This document shows positions 37,513 through 45,930 of a DNA stretch of 64,000 bases, piece by piece. The DNA is from Natronococcus sp. A-GB1 (lineage in GTDB: Archaea > Halobacteriota > Halobacteria > Halobacteriales > Natrialbaceae). The stretch covers positions 186,001 through 250,000 of the forward strand of contig NZ_JARUKW010000002.1 in NCBI RefSeq assembly GCF_029688845.1. Direction: 5' to 3'. Position 1 is the first letter of the stretch. Each line of letters starts with the position of its first letter. Under the pieces are notes generated by a model. It was given only the letters and a program-made list of their open reading frames with translations. It ran no database searches and was not told the origin of the DNA. The position numbers and the translations under genes were made by a program.

Positions 37513-37566
37513 CGGCGTCCTCGCAGTAATCGGTTGTTTCGCGCGTCGGACCGGGACTCAGCCCTG

Positions 37567-37947
37567 TTAATCAGCGTGGACGGCCGACGGCTGCTCGACC
37601 GAAACGTACTGCTCGCCGAGCCGTCGGTCGTCACGCCGTCGGTCCACCCACCGCCGCAGGTCCCGTGCGAAAAGCGAGAGGCCGGTCAACCGAAGCAGTT
37701 GCTGGATCGGTCTCTGGGGCGATCGAAACGCTGCGATCAGCGACCACATCGACCCCGCGGCGTAGGCGCCGAGCGCCGAGAAGGTCATGCCGAGGGTCAG
37801 AAACGTCGTACCGTACACCATCCCGATCCCCATCGACGGGATGCTCGTTCCGAGTGGAACGCGGGCGCTCGCGTCCCGCAACGTCGGAGCGAGAAAGAGA
37901 ATCGAGAGCGTGCTGCCTACCATGAACACCAGGTCTTGCCACATCAT
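37567..37947 (-). CDS. small membrane protein, unknown function
   Basis: A 126-residue protein (or 125 from the second Met) with about three membrane helices (LVFMVGSTLSILFLAPTL, GIGMVYGTTFLTLGMTF, then SALGAYAAGSMWSLIAAF) and a basic Arg-rich C-terminal region LFARDLRRWVDRRRDDRR. It converges with metX. No family recognised; the composition and third-position GC fit a real gene. Confidence 0.7.
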   Translation of the reverse strand: MMWQDLVFMVGSTLSILFLAPTLRDASARVPLGTSIPSMGIGMVYGTTFLTLGMTFSALGAYAAGSMWSLIAAFRSPQRPIQQLLRLTGLSLFARDLRRWVDRRRDDRRLGEQYVSVEQPSAVHAD

Positions 37948-38037
37948 CGAGACAACTTACTCGTCCTCGAGTAAATAGGTCTCTCGGTATCGAAATAGCC
38001 TGTTACCGTAGAATTTCAGCGCTGGCGACGGGTCGTG

Positions 38038-38682
38038 TTACTCGCGGTCCAGAACGCCCTCGGCGAGTAACGTGTCACGAACCTCGGCCATCGAGTCGAC
38101 GACGACCTCGCAGTGGGGCTCGACGGCGGGTTTCGGGTCGAACCCGATCGAGAGTCCGGCGACCCGCAGCATCGGCAGGTCGTTCGCCCCGTCACCGACT
38201 GCGACGGTCTCCTCGAGTTCGGCGCCGACGTGGGTCGCGAGGTCCTCGAGGGCAGTGTCCTTGGTTCCCTCGATCAGCGACCCCTCGACGTCGCCGGTGA
38301 GCCGACCGTCTTCCATCGGCAGCCGGTTCGAGACAATGTGGTCGACCGACACGCCCTCGCGCTCAAGGGCGGCCTCGACGCCGCGCTCGAACCCGCCGGT
38401 GAGGATCGCCGTCGTGACGCCGGCGTCGTTCAGCGACTCGATCAGCGCACCCGCCCCCTCGCGGAGTTCGACCTCGGCGAAGGCCGCGGCGACGGCTTCC
38501 TCCTCGAGTCCCTCGAGGAGCGCCGCCCGCCTGCGGAGGCTCTCGGCGTACTCGATCTCGTCGTTCATCGATCGCTCGGTGATCTCGGCCATTTCGTCGG
38601 CGACGCCACACTGCTTCCCTAGGAGGACGGTCATCTCGGAGTCCGAGAGCGTCCCGTCGAAATCGAACGCAACGACTGTCAT
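38038..38682 (-). CDS. serB: phosphoserine phosphatase (SerB)
   Basis: A 214-residue HAD phosphatase, last step of serine synthesis from 3-phosphoglycerate. Motif I is VVAFDFDGTLSDSE (nucleophile Asp), motif II ILTGGF, motif III with Lys in IEGTKDTALEDLA, and motif IV VAVGDGANDLPMLRVAG. The cap region (ERSMNDEIEYAESLRRR) fits SerB. The ATG at 38682 puts motif I at the N-terminus. serA lies 3 kb away on the other strand; together they cover the first and last steps of the pathway. Confidence 0.94.
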   Translation of the reverse strand: MTVVAFDFDGTLSDSEMTVLLGKQCGVADEMAEITERSMNDEIEYAESLRRRAALLEGLEEEAVAAAFAEVELREGAGALIESLNDAGVTTAILTGGFERGVEAALEREGVSVDHIVSNRLPMEDGRLTGDVEGSLIEGTKDTALEDLATHVGAELEETVAVGDGANDLPMLRVAGLSIGFDPKPAVEPHCEVVVDSMAEVRDTLLAEGVLDRE

Positions 38683-38813
38683 CGCTCGCCCGTTGTGGGG
38701 CCCGGGATAAACCAGTTCAGGTTCCGTCCCGAGGGCGGCCGGCACCCGCTCGGAGCCGCCTCGAGACGAATCGCACCCGAAAGCTGTTAGCGACGCGCTT
38801 CGACTGTCGCGCC

Positions 38814-39542
38814 ATGTCAACGGAGAGACGACTCGAGTACGACAAGGGGCCGTCGCTCGAGGACGAACCCCGGGAAGATGATCCGAACGACGGAGACGAC
38901 CCGGAGCGCGCAGTCGAGCGCAGCGGCCGGCCGACGGTCGAGGCTCCAGCCTGGACGGTCGGGGTGACCTCGGGTGTGATCGCGTTCGCGGCAGTCTTTT
39001 TGATGAGCTACCAGCTCGCCGGGTCGATGTTCGGGACGGGGCTGTTCGCGCAGGTCGAGAACGAACCGAGCCGGTGGGTGATCTCGAGCTTTACGATGCT
39101 CGGCAGCCACGGTGCGGTGATCGTGGAGGGCGAGGAAGCGGCTCGCGGGCTGTACGCCCCGATGGGGATGTTCGCCTCTCACGTCTCGGCGCTGCTTCCG
39201 CCTCTCGTTCTCGGAGTCGTCGGCTACCTGCTCGCTCGATACGTTCGCCTCGAGACCCTCAGAGATGGCGGGATCCTCATCGGAACGCTGACCGCGACCT
39301 ACGTCGTTCCGCTAGTCGCACTCGGGACGGTCACGCAGTGGGTGCCCGAGGAGAGCGACCCCGCCGCCGGCGAGGTCGGCGCCGAGCAGGAGGTGCTCTC
39401 GATCGCCGTCGACGTGTCTATGGTGGTCTCGACGACGCTCTCGGTCGCCCTGTTCGTCTCCCTTGGCGCTGCCGTCGCCGTCCTGCCGCGATTGCTCGAG
39501 CACGCGCCGATCGAAACGACGACCGCGGGCGGATCCTCGTGA
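38814..39542 (+). CDS. haloarchaeal membrane protein, unknown function
   Basis: A 242-residue protein. The first ~43 residues are very acidic and disordered (DEPREDDPNDGDDPE). Then four to five membrane helices: VGVTSGVIAFAAVFLMSY (~49-66), VSALLPPLVLGVVGYLLA (~123-140), GILIGTLTATYVVPLVALG (~154-172) and VSTTLSVALFVSLGAAVAVL (~205-224), with an outer loop WVPEESDPAAGEVGAEQE. I do not recognise a family. It is divergent from serB with 131 nt between. Confidence 0.75.
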   Translation: MSTERRLEYDKGPSLEDEPREDDPNDGDDPERAVERSGRPTVEAPAWTVGVTSGVIAFAAVFLMSYQLAGSMFGTGLFAQVENEPSRWVISSFTMLGSHGAVIVEGEEAARGLYAPMGMFASHVSALLPPLVLGVVGYLLARYVRLETLRDGGILIGTLTATYVVPLVALGTVTQWVPEESDPAAGEVGAEQEVLSIAVDVSMVVSTTLSVALFVSLGAAVAVLPRLLEHAPIETTTAGGSS

Positions 39543-39596
39543 GCCGACCCAGGAACGTGTTCCGCCGCGTCCAGCCCGACAGTCAGAAAGCGCTCC

Positions 39597-40796
39597 TTAC
39601 TCGTCGGGACCCGGACCGCTCGGCGGCGACTCCGCGGGCTGGTCGGCTCCGTCTGCCCGTTCGTCGCGTCCGCGCGTCGGCTCGTCCGGTTCGCGGAAGT
39701 CGAGGCGCTGGTCCGCCTCGGCCGACTCCTCGAGGAAGGAGAGCTCGCGCTGAGGGAACGGGATCGTGATCCCCGCGTCGGCGAATCGATCGTAGATGCG
39801 GCGGTTGAGCTGGTCGATGGCCCGCTTCTCGGTCAGCGGGTGCGTGATGTACGCCTGCAGTTCGAAGACGAGCGCGGAGTCGCCAAACTCGTCGAACAGC
39901 ACGCGCGGCCGCGGCGAGTTGCGAATCATCGGAGCGTCCTCGGCGACCTCCATGGCGATCCGTTCGACGGTTTCGTAGTCGGTCCCGTACGCCGCCGTGA
40001 TCGGGACGTCGATCCTGATGTGGCGCCGCGGCGCGGTCTGGTTGACGACCTGCGTCGAGTTCAACACGGCGTTGGGGACGGTGACCATCGTGTTCTCCGG
40101 CGTCAGCACCGTCGTCGACCGAATGCCGATGTCGACGACCGTGCCGCGCATCCCCTCCTCGAGCAGGATGACGTCGCCCGGCTTGTACGTGTTGTCGAAG
40201 TACAGCGCGATACCGCCGATCAGGTTGCTGATCGCGTCCTGGGCGGCGAAGCCGATAACGATGCCGAGCACACCCGCCGACGCCAGAAACGGCGTCACCT
40301 GCAGGTTCCAGATCGAGACGATCACCAGCGCGGCGACCGCGACCATCCCGATCGTCCAGAAGTTCTGGAAAATCGGGGCGAACTCGTAGTTGTTCTCGGA
40401 GCCGTTCGCGACCTCGAGCCAGCGGCTCCCGATTCGGATCGCCGCGCGCGCCCACAGCACCGTCAGCGCCGTCGCGACGGCGTTGCTGAGTAGCGACTCG
40501 GCCTCGACGACGCCGAACGCCTGGAGCGAGACGGAGATCCCGATCAGGAGGATCGAGATCGCAAGCGGTGTGTAGATCTCCTCGACGGCCGCCCGTCCGA
40601 ACGTCGTCGGCGCGTCCTCGTCCAGCGGCCGAAGATACCGTCGGCCGGCCCAGTGGACGAGGCGAGCCAGCAGGTACGAGCCGACGATGATCAGCGAGAG
40701 CAACAGCCACTCCCACTCGAGCAGCGACGCCGATAGCGCCGGCTGACTGGCGCCGTCGAGCCGTAGCCACTGCCACGGGTAGATGGGAGGGGACAT
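39597..40796 (-). CDS. small-conductance mechanosensitive channel family protein (MscS)
   Basis: A 399-residue membrane channel that would open under turgor stress and release solutes. After two to four N-terminal helices, the pore helix and beta domain are canonical: FLASAGVLGIVIGFAAQDAI, SNLIGGIALYFDNTYKPGDVI, GTVVDIGIRSTTVLTPENTM, VTVPNAVLNSTQVVN. A soluble alpha/beta vestibule follows (~265-350) and the C-terminus is a disordered acidic tail. Promoters for it and for the divergent EamA gene lie in the 163-nt gap. Confidence 0.93.
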   Translation of the reverse strand: MSPPIYPWQWLRLDGASQPALSASLLEWEWLLLSLIIVGSYLLARLVHWAGRRYLRPLDEDAPTTFGRAAVEEIYTPLAISILLIGISVSLQAFGVVEAESLLSNAVATALTVLWARAAIRIGSRWLEVANGSENNYEFAPIFQNFWTIGMVAVAALVIVSIWNLQVTPFLASAGVLGIVIGFAAQDAISNLIGGIALYFDNTYKPGDVILLEEGMRGTVVDIGIRSTTVLTPENTMVTVPNAVLNSTQVVNQTAPRRHIRIDVPITAAYGTDYETVERIAMEVAEDAPMIRNSPRPRVLFDEFGDSALVFELQAYITHPLTEKRAIDQLNRRIYDRFADAGITIPFPQRELSFLEESAEADQRLDFREPDEPTRGRDERADGADQPAESPPSGPGPDE

Positions 40797-40825
40797 CGAA
40801 GACGTGTAAGCCGTGGTTAGGGCGG

Positions 40826-40867
40826 GTAATATACTGTTGGATGTTTCACTCGAGGCTTTTTATACGG
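40826..40867. promoter_or_regulatory. divergent promoter pair between mscS and eamA-type genes
   Basis: On the minus strand AGTATATTACC (40827-40837) lies 31-41 nt before the MscS ATG. On the plus strand CTTTTTATACGG (40856-40867) precedes the EamA gene by about 93-104 nt. Confidence 0.45.
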
Positions 40868-40959
40868 GGGTCGAACGCCGCCGGTATCACAACGATGATC
40901 AGGACTCTGTCCCAACTGTTGCCAATGCCCAGTGAGGGGCGGACGGGTGGCGACGACGG

Positions 40960-41856
40960 ATGACCGCGACGTCGCTCGAGGTCGTCGCGCTCGCGCTGGT
41001 GCCGGCGATCTTGTGGGGCCTCGCGCCGATTTTCGACAAGCGCGGGATGGCCAGCGGCGGCGGCTCCATCCAGGCGGCACTGGTCGTCGTCGTCGTCCAG
41101 CTACTGTGGTACTGGCTCGCGATCGCCGCTCTCTACGGCGGGTCGGCCTTCGCCGGACTGACCCTCGAGGTTCTGGCCGTCTTCGCCTTCGCGGGCGTGA
41201 TCGGCACGGCGCTCGGCCGGATCGCGATCTTCGTCGGCGTCGACAGGGTCGGCGCGAGTCTCAACAGCACGATTCTGAGCACGCGGCCACTGTTCGCGAC
41301 GCTGATCGCCCTCGTCGCCCTAGGCGAACCGCTCGGCCCGGTGACGGGAGCCGGTATCGTGATCCTCGTCGCCGGGCTCTCGACCCTGACGGTCTCGAGA
41401 GGCGGCGACCTCGGCGGCTGGACGCCGCGGGATCTGCTGTGGCCGATCCTGGCGGCCGCGACGTTCGCCGTCGCCAACGTTGCTCGCCGGTACGGGATGC
41501 TCGAGACGCCGATCTCGGCGCTCGAGGCCGTCGCGATCAACGAAACCGCGGGACTGATCGCGCTGGTTGCCTACGCGCTCGCCGTCGGCGGGCGCGACGT
41601 CCTCGAGCGCCCTCGCGCCTCCTACCGCTACTTCGCCGTCAGCGGCTTGCTGACGACGGTCGCGATGCTCTCGTTGATGGCTGCGCTCGGCCTCGAGGGG
41701 GGACGGATCGCCGTCGTCGACCCGCTGGTCGCGACCGCGCCCTTCTTCACGCTCGTGTTCGCCGCCGTGTTGCTCCGGGACCTCGAGCGCGTGACACGGG
41801 GAGTGGTCGCGGGAGCGGTGCTGGTGGTCGTCGGCGCCGTCCTGATCACGATCTGA
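40960..41856 (+). CDS. EamA/DMT-superfamily transporter
   Basis: A 298-residue ten-helix transporter with two EamA repeats: VVALALVPAILWGLAPIFDKRG at the N-terminus, the end of repeat one at VGASLNSTILSTRPLFATLIALVA, and repeat two from PRDLLWPILAAATFAVANV to VVDPLVATAPFFTLVFAAVLL. It is shorter than and not closely similar to the EamA protein at 31.4 kb. It lies 83 nt upstream of serA on the same strand; a role in amino-acid export would be in keeping but is a guess. Confidence 0.9.
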   Translation: MTATSLEVVALALVPAILWGLAPIFDKRGMASGGGSIQAALVVVVVQLLWYWLAIAALYGGSAFAGLTLEVLAVFAFAGVIGTALGRIAIFVGVDRVGASLNSTILSTRPLFATLIALVALGEPLGPVTGAGIVILVAGLSTLTVSRGGDLGGWTPRDLLWPILAAATFAVANVARRYGMLETPISALEAVAINETAGLIALVAYALAVGGRDVLERPRASYRYFAVSGLLTTVAMLSLMAALGLEGGRIAVVDPLVATAPFFTLVFAAVLLRDLERVTRGVVAGAVLVVVGAVLITI

Positions 41857-41939
41857 GGCAGTTCTTGCGCCCGGTGACGGTTTTTGCCACCCGTGCCGAC
41901 AACGGAAGGGTTTACCTGTTCCAAGGCGGTGTCTCGCGC

Positions 41940-43526
41940 ATGAAGGTGCTCGTTACCGACCCGATCGCGGACGCGGGTCTGGACGTTCTCAGAGACGCCG
42001 GCCACGAGGTCGAAACGGGGTACGAACTCGAGGGCGACGACCTGCTCGAGGCGGTGTCGGACGCCCATGGACTGATCGTTCGCTCCGGGACCGAGGTCGA
42101 CGAGACGCTGTTCGAGGCCGCCGAGGAACTCGTCATCGTCGGTCGGGCCGGAATCGGCGTCGACAACATCGACATCGAGGCCGCGACCGATCACGGCGTT
42201 ATCGTCGCCAACGCGCCCGAAGGCAACGTCCGCGCGGCGGCCGAACACACCGTCGCGATGACGTTCGCGACCGCCCGCTCGGTCCCGCAGGCCCACATCC
42301 GCCTGAAGAACGGCGAGTGGGCCAAAAGCGACTATCTCGGTGCCGAACTCGACGGCAAGACCCTGGGTGTCGTCGGCCTGGGTCGGGTCGGCCAGGAGGT
42401 CGCCAAGAAACTCGACTCGCTTGGGATGGACGTCGTCGCGTTCGATCCCTACATTTCGGAGGAGCGCGCCGATCGGCTGGGCGCCGAACTCGTCGACTTC
42501 GAGCCGTGTCTCGAGCGCGCGGACTTCCTGACGATCCACACCCCCCTCACGCCGGAAACCGAGGGAATGATCGGCGCCGAGGAGCTCGACCTGCTCGAGG
42601 GCGGCTACCTCGTCAACGTCGGCCGCGGCGGGATCGTCCAGGAGGACGCCCTCGCCGCGAAGGTCGAGGACGGGACCCTCTCGGGTGCCGCACTCGACGT
42701 CTTCGCTGAGGAGCCCCTCGCCGAGGACTCCCCGCTGCTCGAACACGAAGACGTCATCGTCACGCCCCACCTCGGCGCGTCGACGGAGGCCGCTCAAGAG
42801 AACGTCGCCGTTTCGACGGCAGAGCAGGTCGCCGCCGCGTTCCTCGACGAACCGGTGGCGAACGCCCTGAACGCCCCCTCGATCGACGAGAGCGCGTTCC
42901 CCCGCGTCAAACCATACATCGACATCGCCGAGACCGCGGGCAAGGTCGCCGCCCAGCTGCTCGAGGGCCGCACCGAGCGCGTCGAGGTCTCCTACGAGGG
43001 GGAGATCGCCGACGAGGACCTGGAGTTCGTCACCGCCTCGGCGCTCAAGGGCGTCTTCGAACCGCTCGAGTGGCAGGTCAACGCGGTCAACGCCCCCCAG
43101 ATCGCCGAGGATCGCGGCGTCGAGGTCACCGAGTCCAAGACCCGCCAGGCCGCCGACTTCCAGAGCCTGATTTCGGTGACCGTCGGCAACGGCGACGACG
43201 AGATTTCGGTCGACGGGACGCTGTTCGCCGGCGAGGACCCCCGGATCGTCCGGATCGACGGCTACCGCGTCGACGCGATCCCCCACGGGAAGATGGTCGT
43301 CACGCGAAACACTGACGAGCCGGGCGTCATCGGCCTCATCGGCAGCGTGATGGGCAAGTACGACGTCAACATCGCGGGGATGTTCAACGCCCGCGAGACG
43401 ATCGGCGGGGAGGCCCTGACGGTGTACAACGTCGACGGGCTCGTTCCCGAGGAAGCAAAGCAGGAACTCAACGAAGACGACCGGATCCTCGGCGTCGACT
43501 ACATCGTGCTGAACGGTCAGAGCTGA
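41940..43526 (+). CDS. serA: D-3-phosphoglycerate dehydrogenase (SerA), long form
   Basis: A 528-residue NAD-dependent enzyme for the first committed step of serine synthesis. The N-terminal substrate domain starts MKVLVTDPIADAGLDVL; the Rossmann motif is LGVVGLGRVGQEVAKKL (~140-156); catalytic Arg, Glu and His are in the VGRGGIVQEDAL region, the DVFAEEPLAEDSPL region and VTPHLGASTEAAQ. After an intervening domain (~310-450), the C-terminal ACT domain starts MVVTRNTDEPGVIGLIGSVM and probably senses serine. The ATG 41940 fits the family start; the frame stays open for another kilobase upstream, but that overlaps the EamA gene. Confidence 0.96.
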   Translation: MKVLVTDPIADAGLDVLRDAGHEVETGYELEGDDLLEAVSDAHGLIVRSGTEVDETLFEAAEELVIVGRAGIGVDNIDIEAATDHGVIVANAPEGNVRAAAEHTVAMTFATARSVPQAHIRLKNGEWAKSDYLGAELDGKTLGVVGLGRVGQEVAKKLDSLGMDVVAFDPYISEERADRLGAELVDFEPCLERADFLTIHTPLTPETEGMIGAEELDLLEGGYLVNVGRGGIVQEDALAAKVEDGTLSGAALDVFAEEPLAEDSPLLEHEDVIVTPHLGASTEAAQENVAVSTAEQVAAAFLDEPVANALNAPSIDESAFPRVKPYIDIAETAGKVAAQLLEGRTERVEVSYEGEIADEDLEFVTASALKGVFEPLEWQVNAVNAPQIAEDRGVEVTESKTRQAADFQSLISVTVGNGDDEISVDGTLFAGEDPRIVRIDGYRVDAIPHGKMVVTRNTDEPGVIGLIGSVMGKYDVNIAGMFNARETIGGEALTVYNVDGLVPEEAKQELNEDDRILGVDYIVLNGQS

Positions 43527-43559
43527 ACGGAGCAGCACCGGGACTCGATTTTCGCCCGC

Positions 43560-43919
43560 TCAGACGATACCGATCCCGTCGAGCAGGAGCCGAGCGCCGA
43601 CGATCGCGAGCAGTCCGAGCACCCCGAGTCGCCGGCTTCGATCCCCGATACGGGGTCGCACGCGCCGCCCGAGGAAAACGCCGCCGAGTGCCGGAACCGC
43701 GAGCGCGACCGAAAGCAACGCGACACCGATCGACGGGTACAGCCCGAACGCCGAAGCTGCGCCGACCCGAACGGCGTTGATTCCGAGGAATACGAGTGCG
43801 AGCACGCCGACGAACAGCCCAGGATCGAGATCGCGGCTGCGGACGTAGGCGACGACCTGGACGCCGACGTTCGTCGCGCCGAAGACCAGTCCGGAGACGC
43901 CGCCCAGCGCGACCATCAT
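43560..43919 (-). pseudogene. TauE/SafE family permease, C-terminal half in a separate frame
   Basis: Encodes 119 residues, the second four-helix repeat of a sulfite-exporter TauE/SafE permease: MMVALGGVSGLVFGATNVGV, LDPGLFVGVLALVFLGINAV, VALLSVALAVPALGGVFLG, ending LLAIVGARLLLDGIG. Its ATG overlaps the stop codon of the first-half frame by 4 nt (ATGA). Together with the 148-residue first half the length (267) equals one normal permease. Either a single base change in frame has split one gene, or two coupled half-proteins are made. Typed as pseudogene because the family is normally one chain. Confidence 0.6.
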
Positions 43920-44362
43920 TCCCGTTCGTTCGACGAAACAGTGGTGTTTGACCGCCCCGAGTCCAGGAACCGGGATCGTCGCTGTGTCACGCCGACGTAC
44001 GAGAGCGTCACCACCCCGAGCGCGACCAGCAGCGGCTCCGTCGGGATCGACTCGAGCGCGGCCATCCCGATCACCGTCCCGACGAGTGTCGCGACGACAT
44101 ACGGAAAGAACCGCCGGCCACACGTGCGGACGTCTCGAGACTCGAGGTCGCCGAGCAGCGAAACGTTCGTCGCGAGGATCGGGACGATCATGAGGACGAC
44201 GGCGACGGAGGGGTCGACGACCGTCGCGAGTACCGTCGTCCCAACGAGCGCGAATCCGAAGCCAGCGACCCCGGTTACGGCGCCGGCCAGGAGGAGCGTC
44301 AGGAGAACGAAAATGGCGGTGGCCGGATCAGCGGCCCCGAGTGGAGACAAGTGAGCGGACAC
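43916..44362 (-). pseudogene. TauE/SafE family permease, N-terminal half
   Basis: Encodes 148 residues from a GTG at 44362: four helices of the first TauE/SafE repeat (TAIFVLLTLLLAGAVTGVAG, FGFALVGTTVLATVVDPSVA, FPYVVATLVGTVIGMAALE, LLVALGVVTLSYVGVTQ), then a hydrophilic stretch RRSRFLDSGRSNTTVSSNERE that looks like the normal central loop before the frame ends. The gap between halves is minus 4 nt. TauE/SafE permeases move organosulfonates, sulfite or related anions; sulfur context (metY nearby) is only suggestive. Confidence 0.6.
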
Positions 44363-44408
44363 GCGTGTCGATAGCTCCGCGCGGACGGGAGATAAACGAT
44401 ACCCCGGG

Positions 44409-45020
44409 TCACTCGCCCCGGTAGGTTGCCATCACGAACGGCACCGAGCTTCCGAGCGGGTCGTCGACGATTCGCTCCCAGTCGAGTTCGAATCCGGCCC
44501 GCTCGAGGGCCTCGCGAGTCCGGTGTGGACCGGGCGTGCTGAAGAACATCGCCCGGCCGCTTCCGAGCCAGTCGTTCCGAACGGTCTCGTACCGTCCCGA
44601 ACTGCCGGTCATCAGGAGCCGCCCGCCCGGTCGGAGCACGCGGGCGAACTCCGCGTAGACGGCGGGGTGTTCCGCCCGGGGAACGTGAAAGACCGTGTGG
44701 TAGGCCGTGATCGCGTCGACGGCGTTCGCGGCGAGCGGAAGCGCCGTCAGCTCGCCCTGCAGAAGTCGCGCTTCCGGGACGGCGTCGGCCGCCAGCTCGA
44801 GCTGCCGACGCGAAAGATCGAGCCCGATCCGGTTGACGCCCACGAGATTCGCCAGCGTCCGTCGGCCGTCGCCACAGCCGACGTCGAGCACCGTCGCCTC
44901 CGGTGGGATCGACTCGAGTAACTCGTCGATCAGCGCGGCGTCGTCGCCGTCGGCGCGACGACTCGACGCGTACGGTTCGGCGAGTTCATCCCACGCCCGC
45001 CGGAGTTCCCGCCTGTCCAT
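44409..45020 (-). CDS. class I SAM-dependent methyltransferase
   Basis: A 203-residue Rossmann-fold methyltransferase of the UbiE/Methyltransf_11 type. It starts MDRRELRRAWDELAEPYASSRR; SAM-binding motif I is ATVLDVGCGDGRRTL (~39-53), then IGLDLSRRQLELA, LLQGELTALPLAANAVDAI and VLRPGGRLLMTGSS. The substrate is unknown; such proteins in haloarchaea act on tRNA (Trm9-like), quinones or small molecules. It lies head-on to nothing obvious: upstream is the cupin gene on the same strand. Confidence 0.88.
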   Translation of the reverse strand: MDRRELRRAWDELAEPYASSRRADGDDAALIDELLESIPPEATVLDVGCGDGRRTLANLVGVNRIGLDLSRRQLELAADAVPEARLLQGELTALPLAANAVDAITAYHTVFHVPRAEHPAVYAEFARVLRPGGRLLMTGSSGRYETVRNDWLGSGRAMFFSTPGPHRTREALERAGFELDWERIVDDPLGSSVPFVMATYRGE

Positions 45021-45102
45021 GCTCTGAAGAGGCGGCTCGCGAGCAAGCCGGGACGGCCAAACAGGTGAGGGTTCGACGGCCGAACGCGGCGGCTCCCGAT
45101 CG

Positions 45103-45423
45103 CTACGGTGCGCCCACCAGTACGAACCGACTCTCGGCGTCGCCGTTGTGGATCTGGTGGGTCGCGTCCGGCGGAATTCGGATCGCGTCGCCCTCGCTCA
45201 GCTCGACCGATTCGTCCTCGACGGTGACCGTCGCTTCCCCCTCCAGAAGCAGGTACACCTCCTCCTGTTCATCGTCGGCGTGGTCGTGTTCCATCCCCTC
45301 CCAGCCGGGCTCGCACTCGAGGACGGTCACACCGACGTTCTCGCAGTTCAGTTCGTCCCGGAGGAAGTGTAGTCCCCTCTGATCGTCGACGTCGTGGTAG
45401 TTCGCGGTCGTGTACTCGGCCAT
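45103..45423 (-). CDS. cupin-domain protein
   Basis: A 106-residue single-domain cupin. Motif 1 is [19 protein letters not shown] (His, His, Glu ligands) and motif 2 is [16 protein letters not shown] (His ligand), joined by [13 protein letters not shown]. The set of metal ligands is complete, so it is probably a metal-binding enzyme or small-molecule sensor. It lies 82 nt upstream of the methyltransferase gene, same strand, and is divergent from hisI. No specific function can be assigned. Confidence 0.9.
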   Translation of the reverse strand: MAEYTTANYHDVDDQRGLHFLRDELNCENVGVTVLECEPGWEGMEHDHADDEQEEVYLLLEGEATVTVEDESVELSEGDAIRIPPDATHQIHNGDAESRFVLVGAP

Positions 45424-45563
45424 CGCACACTTACGACCACGGGCGGGGAAATAAACGTTGGCGGCCCTCGAACTCGTACGGTGGTGTCCCGATTGCGGGG
45501 CCGCCGCCCCGTCGGCCGTTCCACTGCAAAAGATCTATCGCCGGCACGACCCTGGAGTCGCGC

Positions 45564-45929
45564 ATGGACGAGATCACGGTCGACTTCGGCGAGGACGGAC
45601 TCGTTCCGGCCGTCGCACAGGACGCCGAGACCGGCGAGGTGTTGATGCTCGCTTACGTCTCCCCGGAGGCTCTCGAGCGAACCCGCGAGACGGGGCGGGC
45701 TCACTACTACTCGCGCAGCCGGGACGAACTCTGGGAGAAAGGCGCGACGAGCGGCCACACCCAGGACGTCGCGGAGATCCGGGTCGACTGCGACGCCGAC
45801 ACCCTGCTGTACCTGGTCGACCAGGCGGGCGGCGCCTGCCACACCGGCCACCGCTCCTGTTTCTACCGCACGATCGAGGGAGAGAACGTCGGCGAACGCG
45901 TCTTTGACCCGGAGGCCGTCTACGAGTAG
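45564..45929 (+). CDS. hisI: phosphoribosyl-AMP cyclohydrolase (HisI)
   Basis: A 121-residue single-function HisI that opens the purine ring of phosphoribosyl-AMP in histidine synthesis. It starts [20 protein letters not shown]; conserved blocks are [35 protein letters not shown], the metal/zinc site [12 protein letters not shown] and [14 protein letters not shown] with its cysteines. No HisE domain is fused, as is common in archaea. Only one nucleotide separates its stop from the next gene, so the coiled-coil protein is co-transcribed. Confidence 0.96.
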   Translation: MDEITVDFGEDGLVPAVAQDAETGEVLMLAYVSPEALERTRETGRAHYYSRSRDELWEKGATSGHTQDVAEIRVDCDADTLLYLVDQAGGACHTGHRSCFYRTIEGENVGERVFDPEAVYE

Positions 45930-45930
45930 C

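Noticed and set aside
40932..41939. Long N-terminal extension of the SerA frame
   Set aside because: It overlaps the EamA gene in another frame and reads as Arg-rich shadow; family alignment places the start at 41940.
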